From positions 62,001 through 126,000 of the forward strand of contig NZ_JACODZ010000009.1 in the NCBI RefSeq assembly GCF_014280965.1: a stretch of 64,000 nt of DNA, in the 5' to 3' direction. The stretch comes from Echinicola salinicaeni. Its GTDB lineage: Bacteria > Bacteroidota > Bacteroidia > Cytophagales > Cyclobacteriaceae. The notes under the pieces are model-generated. The model made no database searches. It was not told the origin of the DNA and was given only the letters and a program-made list of their open reading frames with translations. Positions within the stretch are counted from its first letter, which is position 1, and each line of letters opens with the position of its first letter. The position numbers and the translations under genes were made by a program. Shown one piece after another: positions 26,790 through 35,065 of the stretch.

Positions 26790-28568
26790 ATGAACAATAT
26801 AACCCGAAAGACCTTTTTGAAGCAATCCTTGGGGATTGGTACTGCATTATATTTTATCCCAGGTATGAGCATCCCTGGCTTTTCCAATACGGGCAAAATG
26901 AATAGCTCTGCTTTAATGGAGAAGATGATCAAAGCAAATGATGAACATGTCCAAGCACTATTGACAAAAGGGGAATCTGCCAACAGACATGGAGGAAGGA
27001 GCAATGGGTATAATTTTGCCAAATTTTCAGCAGCTTATTGTTGCAAGGAATCTAAGTTTTATGAAGATAAGAACCTGATTAAAGCTTTAGAGGAAACGGC
27101 TGATAAGCTGATAGCCAGTCAAAGGCCTGATGGTACTATCAATGCGGGAAATTTGGAATCTCCACCGGATACAGGGTTTATCATGAAGCCACTATGCTCC
27201 GGTGTATATATTTTAAGCCAGAAGGAAGACAAGGAACTTAACACGGTAAAAGTTAAAATCAAGGAGTTTATTCAAGATGCCGGAGAGGCTTTGGTGGTAG
27301 GTGGGATCCATACGCCAAATCATAGATGGGTGGTCTGTCAGGTTTTGGCCATGATCCATAGGCTTTATCCAGATCAAAGGTATATTGATAGAATAGATGA
27401 TTGGCTGGATGAGGGGATTTATATGGATGAAGATGGGCATTATCCAGAGCGAAGTATGAATTATTCTGATGTTGAAAATAGTGCTTTTCTAACGCTTGGA
27501 AGAATTTTGGATCGGCCATTTCTCTATGAGGCTCCGAGGAAAAGCCTTGAAATGACCTATTATTATATGGAACCAAATGGGGATCTTGTAACGACAGATT
27601 CTAGGAGACAGGATCAATATTCCCATAGAAGCATAGTAGTGCAATACCTTCATTATAGACATTTGGCGATTTTGGACCAGGATGGAAAATTCGCAAACAT
27701 TGTTAAAATGATAGAAAGCTTTCCAGGCTTTGAGGAATTGATTATTGAGGAAGAATTGTATAGTTTTATGGATAATGTACTATTGCAAGAGGATCTTCCG
27801 ACCATAGAACCTGTTCCAAGCAATTTTGAAAAATTATTTAAAACAAGCAGCCTTGCAAGGATACGAAGAGAAGATACCACTGCTACCATATTTGGAGGGG
27901 TGGACTGGCCATTAATTATTGCATCTGGAAGATCTGTCAGCCCTAATTTTTTCAGCTTCAGGAAGGGAAAAGCTATTTTATGGTATATGCGTATGTCAGC
28001 AAACTTCTTTAGTATGGGACACTTTAGAAGTGAAGGCTTAGTAAAAGAAGGGAATAAATATATCCTACATAAAAAACTGGAGGTTCCTTATTATCAGCCC
28101 TTACCCAAGGAAGAAAGAAACAAAGAAGGATATTATGCACATACTCCAAGCAAGAATGACAGGTTTTGGAGTAAAATGGCCTTTGACAAGAGACCTGTCA
28201 GTAATGTAAAAACACTGGACACAACTGTGATCATTGAGGAAAATGATGGGAAAGTGGGTGTTAATTTTGATGTGGGTGGTCTAGAGGGAGTAACGGTTAC
28301 CATTGAATTGTGCTTTGATCAAAATGGACAGTTAAAGGGCGTGGAAAAAGTAGGAAATAGTGATAACTATTTTCTTTCTAATGGGAAAGGCAGTTTTGAA
28401 AATGAGGGAGACAAAATCACTTTTGGCCCAGGTGTGAAAATGCACGAAAGAATTAGGAACTTAGATGGTGAAAAATATAGTGTACATTTTGGTTCCTTAA
28501 GAACTGAAGGAAATCATGTATACTTGACTGGAATTACACCATTTACTCATACTTTAACCTTTGAATGA
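26790..28568 (+). CDS. Probable polysaccharide lyase-like enzyme (toroid plus beta-sheet)
   Basis: 592 residues from the ATG at 26790 (a TTG at 26775 would add five). The N terminus ITRKTFLKQ followed by a hydrophobic stretch looks like a Tat-type signal with RK instead of RR. About 40-380 is rich in helices, including GGIHTPNHRWVVCQVLA (about 170-186) and HYPERSMNYSDVENSAF (about 218-234); the rest (about 390-590) is beta-rich. This layout and the conserved Asn-His and Tyr pairs resemble heparinase II/III- and PL8/PL21-type lyases, but I cannot name a family. Neighbours downstream, DUF4861 and GH105, support activity on uronate-containing glycan. Overlaps the next gene by 4 bases (ATGA). Confidence 0.5.
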   Translation: MNNITRKTFLKQSLGIGTALYFIPGMSIPGFSNTGKMNSSALMEKMIKANDEHVQALLTKGESANRHGGRSNGYNFAKFSAAYCCKESKFYEDKNLIKALEETADKLIASQRPDGTINAGNLESPPDTGFIMKPLCSGVYILSQKEDKELNTVKVKIKEFIQDAGEALVVGGIHTPNHRWVVCQVLAMIHRLYPDQRYIDRIDDWLDEGIYMDEDGHYPERSMNYSDVENSAFLTLGRILDRPFLYEAPRKSLEMTYYYMEPNGDLVTTDSRRQDQYSHRSIVVQYLHYRHLAILDQDGKFANIVKMIESFPGFEELIIEEELYSFMDNVLLQEDLPTIEPVPSNFEKLFKTSSLARIRREDTTATIFGGVDWPLIIASGRSVSPNFFSFRKGKAILWYMRMSANFFSMGHFRSEGLVKEGNKYILHKKLEVPYYQPLPKEERNKEGYYAHTPSKNDRFWSKMAFDKRPVSNVKTLDTTVIIEENDGKVGVNFDVGGLEGVTVTIELCFDQNGQLKGVEKVGNSDNYFLSNGKGSFENEGDKITFGPGVKMHERIRNLDGEKYSVHFGSLRTEGNHVYLTGITPFTHTLTFE

Positions 28569-29863
28569 AATTTATGAACCAAGTTAAGCAAGTATTATTT
28601 TTCTGGATGGGAGTTTCGCTCTTTTCTTGTCAACAAGATCGAGAGAATCTCAGCAAATTATCAGTAGAAAATTTATCAAATATTGATTTAAAAGAGAAAT
28701 CAGTAAGAGTTTCCTTGGAAGAGTTAGGGGAGCCGGTCTCTTCAAAACAATATCCCAAACTTAGTGATGAACAAGGGAATTTTATACCCAGTCAATTGGT
28801 AGATGAAGATGGGGATGGAAAATCTGACGAATTGTTTTTTTTGATTGACCTTGAGGCAGGCGTAAAGAAACTATTGCATCTGGACTGGATTGAGGAACCA
28901 ATTGAAATGACACAGCGTACTTATGTTCGTTTTGGTGTTCGACCTTCGGTCAATGATACGGTGAGACCTGCTAAAACAGATACTTTTTATCCAGATATGT
29001 TACCAGGGGTAATGGGCTACCAGCCTTACCAAACTGATGGCCCTTCATGGGAAAATGATAAAGTTGGCTTTAGACATTATCTAGATGGAAGGAATTCAAA
29101 GGATGTTTTTGGAAAAAAGACTGAAGAAATGTCTCCAGAGGATGTAGGTATTAATGAAGAAGGTGTTACAGAGGATAATTACCATGTGATGGAAGATTGG
29201 GGAAGGGATATTCTTTCCGTTGGGAATTCTGTTGGTTTGGGAGGTTATGCTTTGAAAGTGGGAGATGAACTTCTAAGGCTAGGAGTAATACAGCAGGACA
29301 GTCTTAACAATGTCTCGGAAACCACATTTACCGTGAGAGAAAGTGGTCCAATTCTATCCTTAATGGAATATGATTATAAGAACTGGAAGCCAGAAGGGAC
29401 AGGAAGAACTTATCAGGTAAATGAAAATACTGAAATCTGGCCTGGGATGTATGCTTATAAAAATACCATCAGTATGACAGGACTGGAGGGAGATGAAGAA
29501 GCTATTGTTGGATTGGTAAATAATCAAACTGATAAGAAGCTTGAAATTATTGAAGTAGGTGATTTTGTGCTGCTCTTTACCCATGATAAGCAAACCTATG
29601 ATAAGGAATGGTATTTAGGCTTAGGGTTGATTTTATCAAAGGAAGACTATTTGGGCTGGATGGAAGCCCCTTCTTCCGGGCAAATTACGGATACGTATTT
29701 GGCAAGAGTTAAGATAGAAAATGATAAACCGATTAGCTATTACGCAGTGGCTTCATGGGAGCTGTCAGAGCCAGGTTTTACCCAAGAAGATTATTTCATG
29801 GATTATATAATAGGTCTAGCCGAGCAAATCAGTGCGAAAGTGGAAGTTGAAGTACAAAATTGA
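28565..29863 (+). CDS. DUF4861 lipoprotein
   Basis: 432 residues. Short signal with lipobox-like FSCQQ (VSLFSCQQ), so probably lipid-anchored. The body matches the DUF4861 pattern (RVSLEELGEPVSSKQYP, then DGDGKSDELFFLIDLEAG, and FRHYLDGRNSKDVFGK in the middle). DUF4861 proteins often occur beside GH105 or GH88 hydrolases in pectin or uronate PULs, and are thought to have a glycan-binding or enzymatic role that is not settled. It overlaps the preceding gene by 4 bases, indicating translational coupling, and is 45 bases ahead of the GH105-like gene. Confidence 0.8.
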   Translation: MKFMNQVKQVLFFWMGVSLFSCQQDRENLSKLSVENLSNIDLKEKSVRVSLEELGEPVSSKQYPKLSDEQGNFIPSQLVDEDGDGKSDELFFLIDLEAGVKKLLHLDWIEEPIEMTQRTYVRFGVRPSVNDTVRPAKTDTFYPDMLPGVMGYQPYQTDGPSWENDKVGFRHYLDGRNSKDVFGKKTEEMSPEDVGINEEGVTEDNYHVMEDWGRDILSVGNSVGLGGYALKVGDELLRLGVIQQDSLNNVSETTFTVRESGPILSLMEYDYKNWKPEGTGRTYQVNENTEIWPGMYAYKNTISMTGLEGDEEAIVGLVNNQTDKKLEIIEVGDFVLLFTHDKQTYDKEWYLGLGLILSKEDYLGWMEAPSSGQITDTYLARVKIENDKPISYYAVASWELSEPGFTQEDYFMDYIIGLAEQISAKVEVEVQN

Positions 29864-29908
29864 AAACAATTAGGAGAGAATTAAGGCTATTCCTGATAGA
29901 ATAAGCCG

Positions 29909-31306
29909 ATGAAAAAGATGATTAGAATGAAATGTTCAGATATAGTAAGGAGTAATTTAAGCAGTAAGTCAATTGGTTTATTGCCATTGCTAATTTTGGT
30001 TTTTGCCCTTGGGTCAAATTTATATGCTCAGGAAAAAATTACTGACACCAATACTCCTTTGCATCTTATTCAGCCCGATTACCCTGTTCCATATGGTGAA
30101 ATTCGGCAGGAAGAAACCCAGGAAGTTTTGAACAGGGTTTATGGATATTTGAAAGAAGTTACTCCAGCAGGATTGGTTGAAGGTGAAACAAATACCTTGG
30201 TTAAGGATATTTCCATTGCCTCACAGGATGCTGTTTTAGCTCAAGGGGATTTTAGGTTATTGAGTTATGAATGGGGAGTGACCTATGCGGGGATGTTGGC
30301 TGCAGCAGAAGCAACCGGTGAGGATAAATTCAAAGAATATACTTTTGATCGTTTGTCCTTTTTAAATGAATTATACCACCATTATGGCTCAAAGACATTA
30401 TCAAGAGAAAAATCAAGTCCTATCGAGAAGGTTTTGAATCCTCATGCTTTGGATGATGCCGGGGCAATGTGTGCTGCTATAATCAAAGCTAGAGAAGCAG
30501 GCATAGATGTGGATATGACTCCAATAGTGGATAATTTCATTGATTTCATTATTAACAAGCAGTATCGATTAAAAGATGGGACCCTTGCCAGGAACAGGCC
30601 TCTCATAAATACACTTTGGCTGGATGATCTGTTTATGAGTGTTCCGGCTTTGGCCCAAATGGGGAAGCTTAGTGGAGAAATGATGTATTTTGATGAGGCA
30701 ACCAAGCAGGTAGAATTGTTTTCGGAACGAATGTTCAATGCTGAAAAAGGAATTTATATGCACGGTTGGGTAGAAGGTGCAGAAAGCTTTCCTGAGTTTC
30801 ATTGGGGTAGGGCCAATGGCTGGGCGTTTATGACTTTGGTAGAACTATTGGATGTTTTACCTAAGGAACATCCAAAATATGACAAAATGATGAGCTATTT
30901 CCTAGCCCATGCTAAAGGACTGGCTCAATATCAATCAGGATCAGGGTTTTGGCACCAATTGATAGATAGAGAGGATAGTTATTTGGAAACATCAGCTACA
31001 GCAATTTATACTTATTGCTATGCTAAGGCGATAAATAATGGCTGGTTGGATTATAGGGTTTTTGGTCCATTGACAATTTTGGGATGGACAGCGGTGGCCA
31101 CCAAGGTAAATGAGAAGGGACAGGTAGAAGGGACTTGCGTGGGAACAGGTATGGGGTTTGATCCTGGCTTTTACTACTACAGACCCGTGAATGTTTATGC
31201 AGCACATGGATATGGACCAGTTCTTCTCGCAGGTGCTGAAATAATTAAAATGCTTAATAATAGTCCATTCCAAATAGATGAAACAGCTGTTCAATTTTCT
31301 GAATAA
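29909..31306 (+). CDS. GH105/GH88-type unsaturated uronyl hydrolase
   Basis: 465 residues with a long signal region (LLPLLILVFALGSNLYAQ). The (alpha/alpha)6 barrel signatures are NTLWLDDLFMSVPALAQMG (Asp239-Asp240, of which one is the likely hydration catalyst) and HWGRANGWAFMTLVELLDVL (about 299-318). GH105 and GH88 remove the 4,5-unsaturated uronic acid from the non-reducing end of lyase products. Which sugar it acts on (rhamnogalacturonan-like in GH105, glycosaminoglycan-like in GH88) cannot be decided by eye. It is the last gene of the operon with a terminator at 31336. The GH20 gene next door favours an aminosugar-containing substrate. Confidence 0.85.
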   Translation: MKKMIRMKCSDIVRSNLSSKSIGLLPLLILVFALGSNLYAQEKITDTNTPLHLIQPDYPVPYGEIRQEETQEVLNRVYGYLKEVTPAGLVEGETNTLVKDISIASQDAVLAQGDFRLLSYEWGVTYAGMLAAAEATGEDKFKEYTFDRLSFLNELYHHYGSKTLSREKSSPIEKVLNPHALDDAGAMCAAIIKAREAGIDVDMTPIVDNFIDFIINKQYRLKDGTLARNRPLINTLWLDDLFMSVPALAQMGKLSGEMMYFDEATKQVELFSERMFNAEKGIYMHGWVEGAESFPEFHWGRANGWAFMTLVELLDVLPKEHPKYDKMMSYFLAHAKGLAQYQSGSGFWHQLIDREDSYLETSATAIYTYCYAKAINNGWLDYRVFGPLTILGWTAVATKVNEKGQVEGTCVGTGMGFDPGFYYYRPVNVYAAHGYGPVLLAGAEIIKMLNNSPFQIDETAVQFSE

Positions 31307-31335
31307 GCAATTATAAAAAGGATTGATTTGAATCA

Positions 31336-31377
31336 AAGAAGGTCTGTGCTATTTAGGCTTAGACCTTCTTGGTTTTT
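31336..31377 (+). terminator. Rho-independent terminator after the uronyl hydrolase
   Basis: aagaaggtct (31336-31345) and agaccttctt (31361-31370) form a 10-bp stem with a 15-base loop, followed by ggttttt. Confidence 0.7.
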
Positions 31378-31476
31378 GGGATAATATTCTAAATCCAATG
31401 ATGAAATCAAATGAAATTTTATGTGTGCCGTATAAAATTTTGATTTTATACGGTTTCTGATTTTTAGTCCTAATGC

Positions 31477-31488
31477 GCAAACCTTTGC
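31477..31488. promoter_or_regulatory. LacI-family operator, copy 4 (GH20)
   Basis: gcaaacctttgc in the extended context gcgcaaacctttgcataat. A perfect TAnnTTTG element, tagatttg, begins at 31494, 5 bp after the palindrome, the same spacing as at copy 3. Confidence 0.8.
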
Positions 31489-31650
31489 ATAATTAGATTT
31501 GCTAGGACGGATATTTAGGTATTTATTTGATAATAATATTACTGGAAATTATAACAATGGAATTGCTTGAAGTTTGAGTTTATGCTAGAATTAAAGAGTT
31601 CTATAAGAGAAAATCTCGAGTGATATTAGAAATAGATAAATTAAATTGAA

Positions 31651-31708
31651 ATTGGGGTTTATAGACGGGGATCTTTTTTCTTTTAGAGGAAAGATCCTTT
31701 TTGATTTT
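31651..31708 (+). terminator. Hairpin element in the GH20 leader (repeat copy B)
   Basis: The same layout as 26686: attggggtttata, then a 12-bp stem (31669-31697, ggatcttttttc with gaggaaagatcc, loop tttta) and a T run. Similarity runs on to ggttgaaattga near 31735. It lies after the LacI operator and before the GH20 ATG, with no gene preceding it, so it could act as an attenuator, or be a relic of recombination. Confidence 0.55.
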
Positions 31709-31806
31709 TGTGCCAAGTGGATCAGGTTGAAATTGAGTTATTTTTTAGGGATTACTGCTGTGTGTTAAAATGCGAATGTATTTTTGCTAAAATTCAATTT
31801 ACAATT

Positions 31807-34086
31807 ATGCCTCTAGTTAAATCATTTCTCCCTATTCTGAAGAATTGTGGCCTGCTCTTTATCCTTTCTGTTTCTGTCATTGATTTGCATGCGCAAAATT
31901 TTGATTTGATACCTAAGCCCGTTGCTCTAGAGAGAACAAATGGGAATTTTAAGGTTGATGATCAATTGTCTGTTTATATAAATAAAATGAATCTGGAAGA
32001 TCATGCTGTATTATTAAAAGCAGGTCTGGGGCTTTCAAATGCTTCTATTAAACTATCTAATGATTCACAAACTCGGGATAATGGGATTTACCTTTCAATA
32101 GATAAACAAAAAGCCAATATCCATAAGGATTACTATCAAATTGATATTACCGAGGATCAGATAATTTTAATTGGTGCTTCAAAATCTTCTTTATTATTGG
32201 CAGTCAATAGATTGGTCCAACTTAATCTATTACAGGAAAACAGGGATCTTCTACCCGCTATTTCGCTTATTGATTATCCGAGGTTTGATTATAGGGGCTT
32301 ACATATCGATGTTAGTAGACATTTCTTTCCAGTCCCATTTCTGGAAAAAATGATTGACATGATGGCCATCTATCAGCTGAATACTTTTCACTGGCATCTC
32401 ACAGATGGTCCAGGATGGAGATTGGAAATTAAGGAATATCCCTTATTGACTCAGAAGGCAGCCTTTAGAACACATGGGGTATGGAAAGATTGGTGGGATT
32501 CATCAAGACAGTATATGCATGAAGGCGATCCTCAGGCATATGGAGGTTATTACACACAAGAGGAAGCCGCTGCTTTGGTAGAATATGCTGGAAAAAGAGG
32601 AATAACTATCATTCCAGAAATAGAAATTCCAGGACATTCTGAAGAAGTATTGGCATTTTATCCTGAACTGTCTTGCTCTGGAAAGCCATATACCCAAAGT
32701 GAGTTTTGCTTGGGAAATGAAAAGACATTTGAATTTTTGGAAAATGTACTAGCTGAGGTCATAGAGATTTTTCCTTCAGAGTATATTCATATAGGGGGAG
32801 ATGAGGCTTCCAAGAAAGCTTGGTCCACTTGTAAGAAATGTCAAAGGAGAATAGATGAGGAGGGTTTGGATGATGAGGAGGAATTACAAAGCTATGGTAT
32901 CAGAAGGATAGAAGAATTCCTGTCCAGTAAAGGTCGAAAGTTGTTGGGCTGGGATGAAATATTGGAAGGAGGATTGGCGCCAGGAGCTACCGTAATGTCA
33001 TGGAGGGGCGAAAATGGAGGAATTGCCTCTGCAAAAGCCGGTCATGAGGTAATCATGACGCCGGGTGCTTATTGTTATTTTGATAAGTACCAAACCAATC
33101 CTGCCACTCAACCCCTGGCAATTGGTGGGTATTTACCTATTGATAAGGTCTATTCCTATGATCCAGTTCCTCAGGTATTAACCAAAGAAGAAGGGAAATT
33201 GATAAAAGGTGTTCAGGCTAATGTTTGGACAGAGTATATCTCAAGCCAAGAACATGCGGAGTATATGATCTTCCCGAGGTTGTTGGCTTTGGCGGAGGTA
33301 GCATGGATAGCTCCTGAAGAAAAGGAATGGAATGATTTTTTTAAACGGCTTCAGTCACATTATAGGCTTTTGCAACTTAAAGGAATCAATTATTATAGGC
33401 CTATAGCAGAGGTAACCATAAAGTCTGTGGCTGATACTATTAAGCAAGCTTCATTGGTTAGTATATCTGCTGAGAGGTATGGAGCAGATATAAGATATAC
33501 TTTAGATGGAACAGATCCAGATAAGGATTCCAAAATTTATAATGGCCCATTTTATGAAAAGGGAATCAAAGAAATTAAGGCAGCAATAGTCTTGTCAGAT
33601 GAAGAAATGGGGCCTGTAAACTCAAAAGAATTGGTTTATCATTTAGGGGTTGGGTCAGAAGTGAAGTATTTGCAGGGGTATAGCCAAAAATATGCTGCTC
33701 AGGGTGATAAAACATTGGTCAATGGGATGCTGGGCAATTTCACTTATAGTGATGGCCAGTGGCAGGGATTTGAAGGAAAGGATCTGGATGTGGAAATTCG
33801 TTTGAATGAACCGGAGATGATTTCTGATGTAAAGGTTCCATTTATGCAGATCATAGGGCCTGGGGTGTTTTTGCCTTCAGAATTAGCGGTCTCATGGTCA
33901 CTGGATGGTAGAGAATTCTCAGAACCAAAAATAGTTACCCATAATATTTCAGAAAGCAATCCAGATTTGATCATTTATGTATTTGAAATACCAGTGGGCG
34001 AAAAAATCCAGTACTTGCGCGTTCATGGAAAAAATAAAAAACGGGCCTTTTTGTTTGCTGACGAGGTGGTGTTTTATGGCGAATAA
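31807..34086 (+). CDS. GH20 beta-N-acetylhexosaminidase
   Basis: 759 residues from the ATG at 31807; the longer TTG frame at 31708 adds a low-quality, non-signal stretch. Signal peptide, then a GH20b domain (about 30-160), the TIM barrel (about 160-500) with HWHLTDGPGWR and the catalytic pair Asp332-Glu333 in IHIGGDEASKKAW, then a chitobiase-type C-terminal domain with RYTLDGTDPDKDS (about 555-570) and a beta-sandwich at the end. It removes terminal GlcNAc or GalNAc by substrate-assisted catalysis. It has its own LacI operator and a strong palindromic terminator. The product fits either the uronate-type operon upstream or the sialoglycan locus downstream, but the operator ties it to the former. 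Confidence 0.95.
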   Translation: MPLVKSFLPILKNCGLLFILSVSVIDLHAQNFDLIPKPVALERTNGNFKVDDQLSVYINKMNLEDHAVLLKAGLGLSNASIKLSNDSQTRDNGIYLSIDKQKANIHKDYYQIDITEDQIILIGASKSSLLLAVNRLVQLNLLQENRDLLPAISLIDYPRFDYRGLHIDVSRHFFPVPFLEKMIDMMAIYQLNTFHWHLTDGPGWRLEIKEYPLLTQKAAFRTHGVWKDWWDSSRQYMHEGDPQAYGGYYTQEEAAALVEYAGKRGITIIPEIEIPGHSEEVLAFYPELSCSGKPYTQSEFCLGNEKTFEFLENVLAEVIEIFPSEYIHIGGDEASKKAWSTCKKCQRRIDEEGLDDEEELQSYGIRRIEEFLSSKGRKLLGWDEILEGGLAPGATVMSWRGENGGIASAKAGHEVIMTPGAYCYFDKYQTNPATQPLAIGGYLPIDKVYSYDPVPQVLTKEEGKLIKGVQANVWTEYISSQEHAEYMIFPRLLALAEVAWIAPEEKEWNDFFKRLQSHYRLLQLKGINYYRPIAEVTIKSVADTIKQASLVSISAERYGADIRYTLDGTDPDKDSKIYNGPFYEKGIKEIKAAIVLSDEEMGPVNSKELVYHLGVGSEVKYLQGYSQKYAAQGDKTLVNGMLGNFTYSDGQWQGFEGKDLDVEIRLNEPEMISDVKVPFMQIIGPGVFLPSELAVSWSLDGREFSEPKIVTHNISESNPDLIIYVFEIPVGEKIQYLRVHGKNKKRAFLFADEVVFYGE

Positions 34087-34121
34087 ATTAAAAAGATTTT
34101 GTACAAACTGGTATATTATAC

Positions 34122-34158
34122 AAACTGGGTGTAGTTTAAACTACACCCAGTTTTTTTT
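34122..34158. terminator. Bidirectional terminator between GH20 and carbonic anhydrase
   Basis: A perfect palindrome with 16-base arms and no loop beyond the centre (aaactgggtgtagttt and its complement, 34122-34153) followed by a T run; the complementary strand begins with A's. It should serve both converging genes. Confidence 0.85.
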
Positions 34159-34160
34159 GT

Positions 34161-34805
34161 TCATTTTTGGCTAGTACCCAAATCATAGATTTCCTGAATC
34201 TCTTTTAGCTTTTCAAAAAAATCGATATTTAAATCTATCAAATTCCCGGTATGTATGTCAAATACCCATCCATGAACGGTGGGGAAGCCATAGTTGAGAT
34301 AATGTCGCTGAACACAGGCAGTCTTAATTACATTAAGGCATTGCTCTTCTACATTGATTTCTACTAGGCGGTTATATTTTTCATTTTCGTCTTTAATGGA
34401 ATTGAGTTCATTCCTATGCATACGGTATACATCCCGGATATTTCTTAACCATGGGTTCAGTAAACCAAGGTCCTTTGATTCCATTGCTGCTTTAACTCCA
34501 CCACAGGAATAATGCCCACAAACTACTATATGTTTGACCTCAAGGTGGGTCACAGCATATTCAATAACAGATGCAGAACTGCTATCGTTATTAGGGACTA
34601 AGTTGGCAATATTTCTATGAACAAACATTTGACCTGGTTGAATTCCGGTCATTTCTTCGGCTGTAACCCTACTATCGCTACAACCTATATATAGTAATTC
34701 GGGGGATTGTCCTTTAGAAAGGTGCTCGAAAAACTCAGCTTCAGTGGCTTTTTTACTGCTTACCCATTTTTGGTTATTTCTGAAAATCTGCTGGTAAAGA
34801 TTCAT
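34161..34805 (-). CDS. Beta-class carbonic anhydrase
   Basis: 214 residues. The zinc ligands are Cys42, His98 and Cys101 in GCSDSR and CGHYSCGG, with the Asp44-Arg46 dyad beside the first, the usual arrangement. It converts CO2 to bicarbonate in the cytoplasm. There is no signal peptide. It converges with GH20 and is unrelated to the PULs on either side by function. It likely ends in the shared palindromic terminator. Confidence 0.95.
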   Translation of the reverse strand: MNLYQQIFRNNQKWVSSKKATEAEFFEHLSKGQSPELLYIGCSDSRVTAEEMTGIQPGQMFVHRNIANLVPNNDSSSASVIEYAVTHLEVKHIVVCGHYSCGGVKAAMESKDLGLLNPWLRNIRDVYRMHRNELNSIKDENEKYNRLVEINVEEQCLNVIKTACVQRHYLNYGFPTVHGWVFDIHTGNLIDLNIDFFEKLKEIQEIYDLGTSQK

Positions 34806-35065
34806 GCTGTTACTCCTTTTAAGAACTAAATTTTTCTTAATATAAGCTTTATTATTTTTCTAAAGCGGCATTAATTTGTTTTTGATAAATGGGGTGGGTG
34901 TTTGGATATGATCAGATGAAAACATATCATAAATACTTTAGTATTATTCAGTGTCTTGAAAGGTTTATTATAAGTCAATAATAAAATGTTTTGTTTAAAT
35001 AAAAATAAAAAATATTAAACAAGATGAATTATTTTATGTTCCTTTGTATTAAAATAAACAATTAC

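Larger units (their letters stand above)
31378..31806. promoter_or_regulatory. GH20 leader with operator, -7 box and repeated hairpin
   Basis: Contains the LacI operator at 31477-31488, a perfect -7 element tagatttg (31494-31501), and the repeated hairpin element at 31651-31708. The transcript leader before the GH20 ATG would be roughly 290-300 bases long. Confidence 0.6.

Noticed and set aside
30992-31336. 114-codon minus-strand frame at the end of the uronyl hydrolase
   Set aside because: Antisense to a clear hydrolase gene and without a recognisable domain.
31708-31806. Upstream extension of the GH20 frame from a TTG
   Set aside because: The extra residues do not form a signal peptide; the ATG at 31807 is directly followed by one.
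34122-34153. Perfect 32-base palindrome considered as an operator
   Set aside because: It is followed by a T run and sits between two converging stops, so a bidirectional terminator is the simpler reading.
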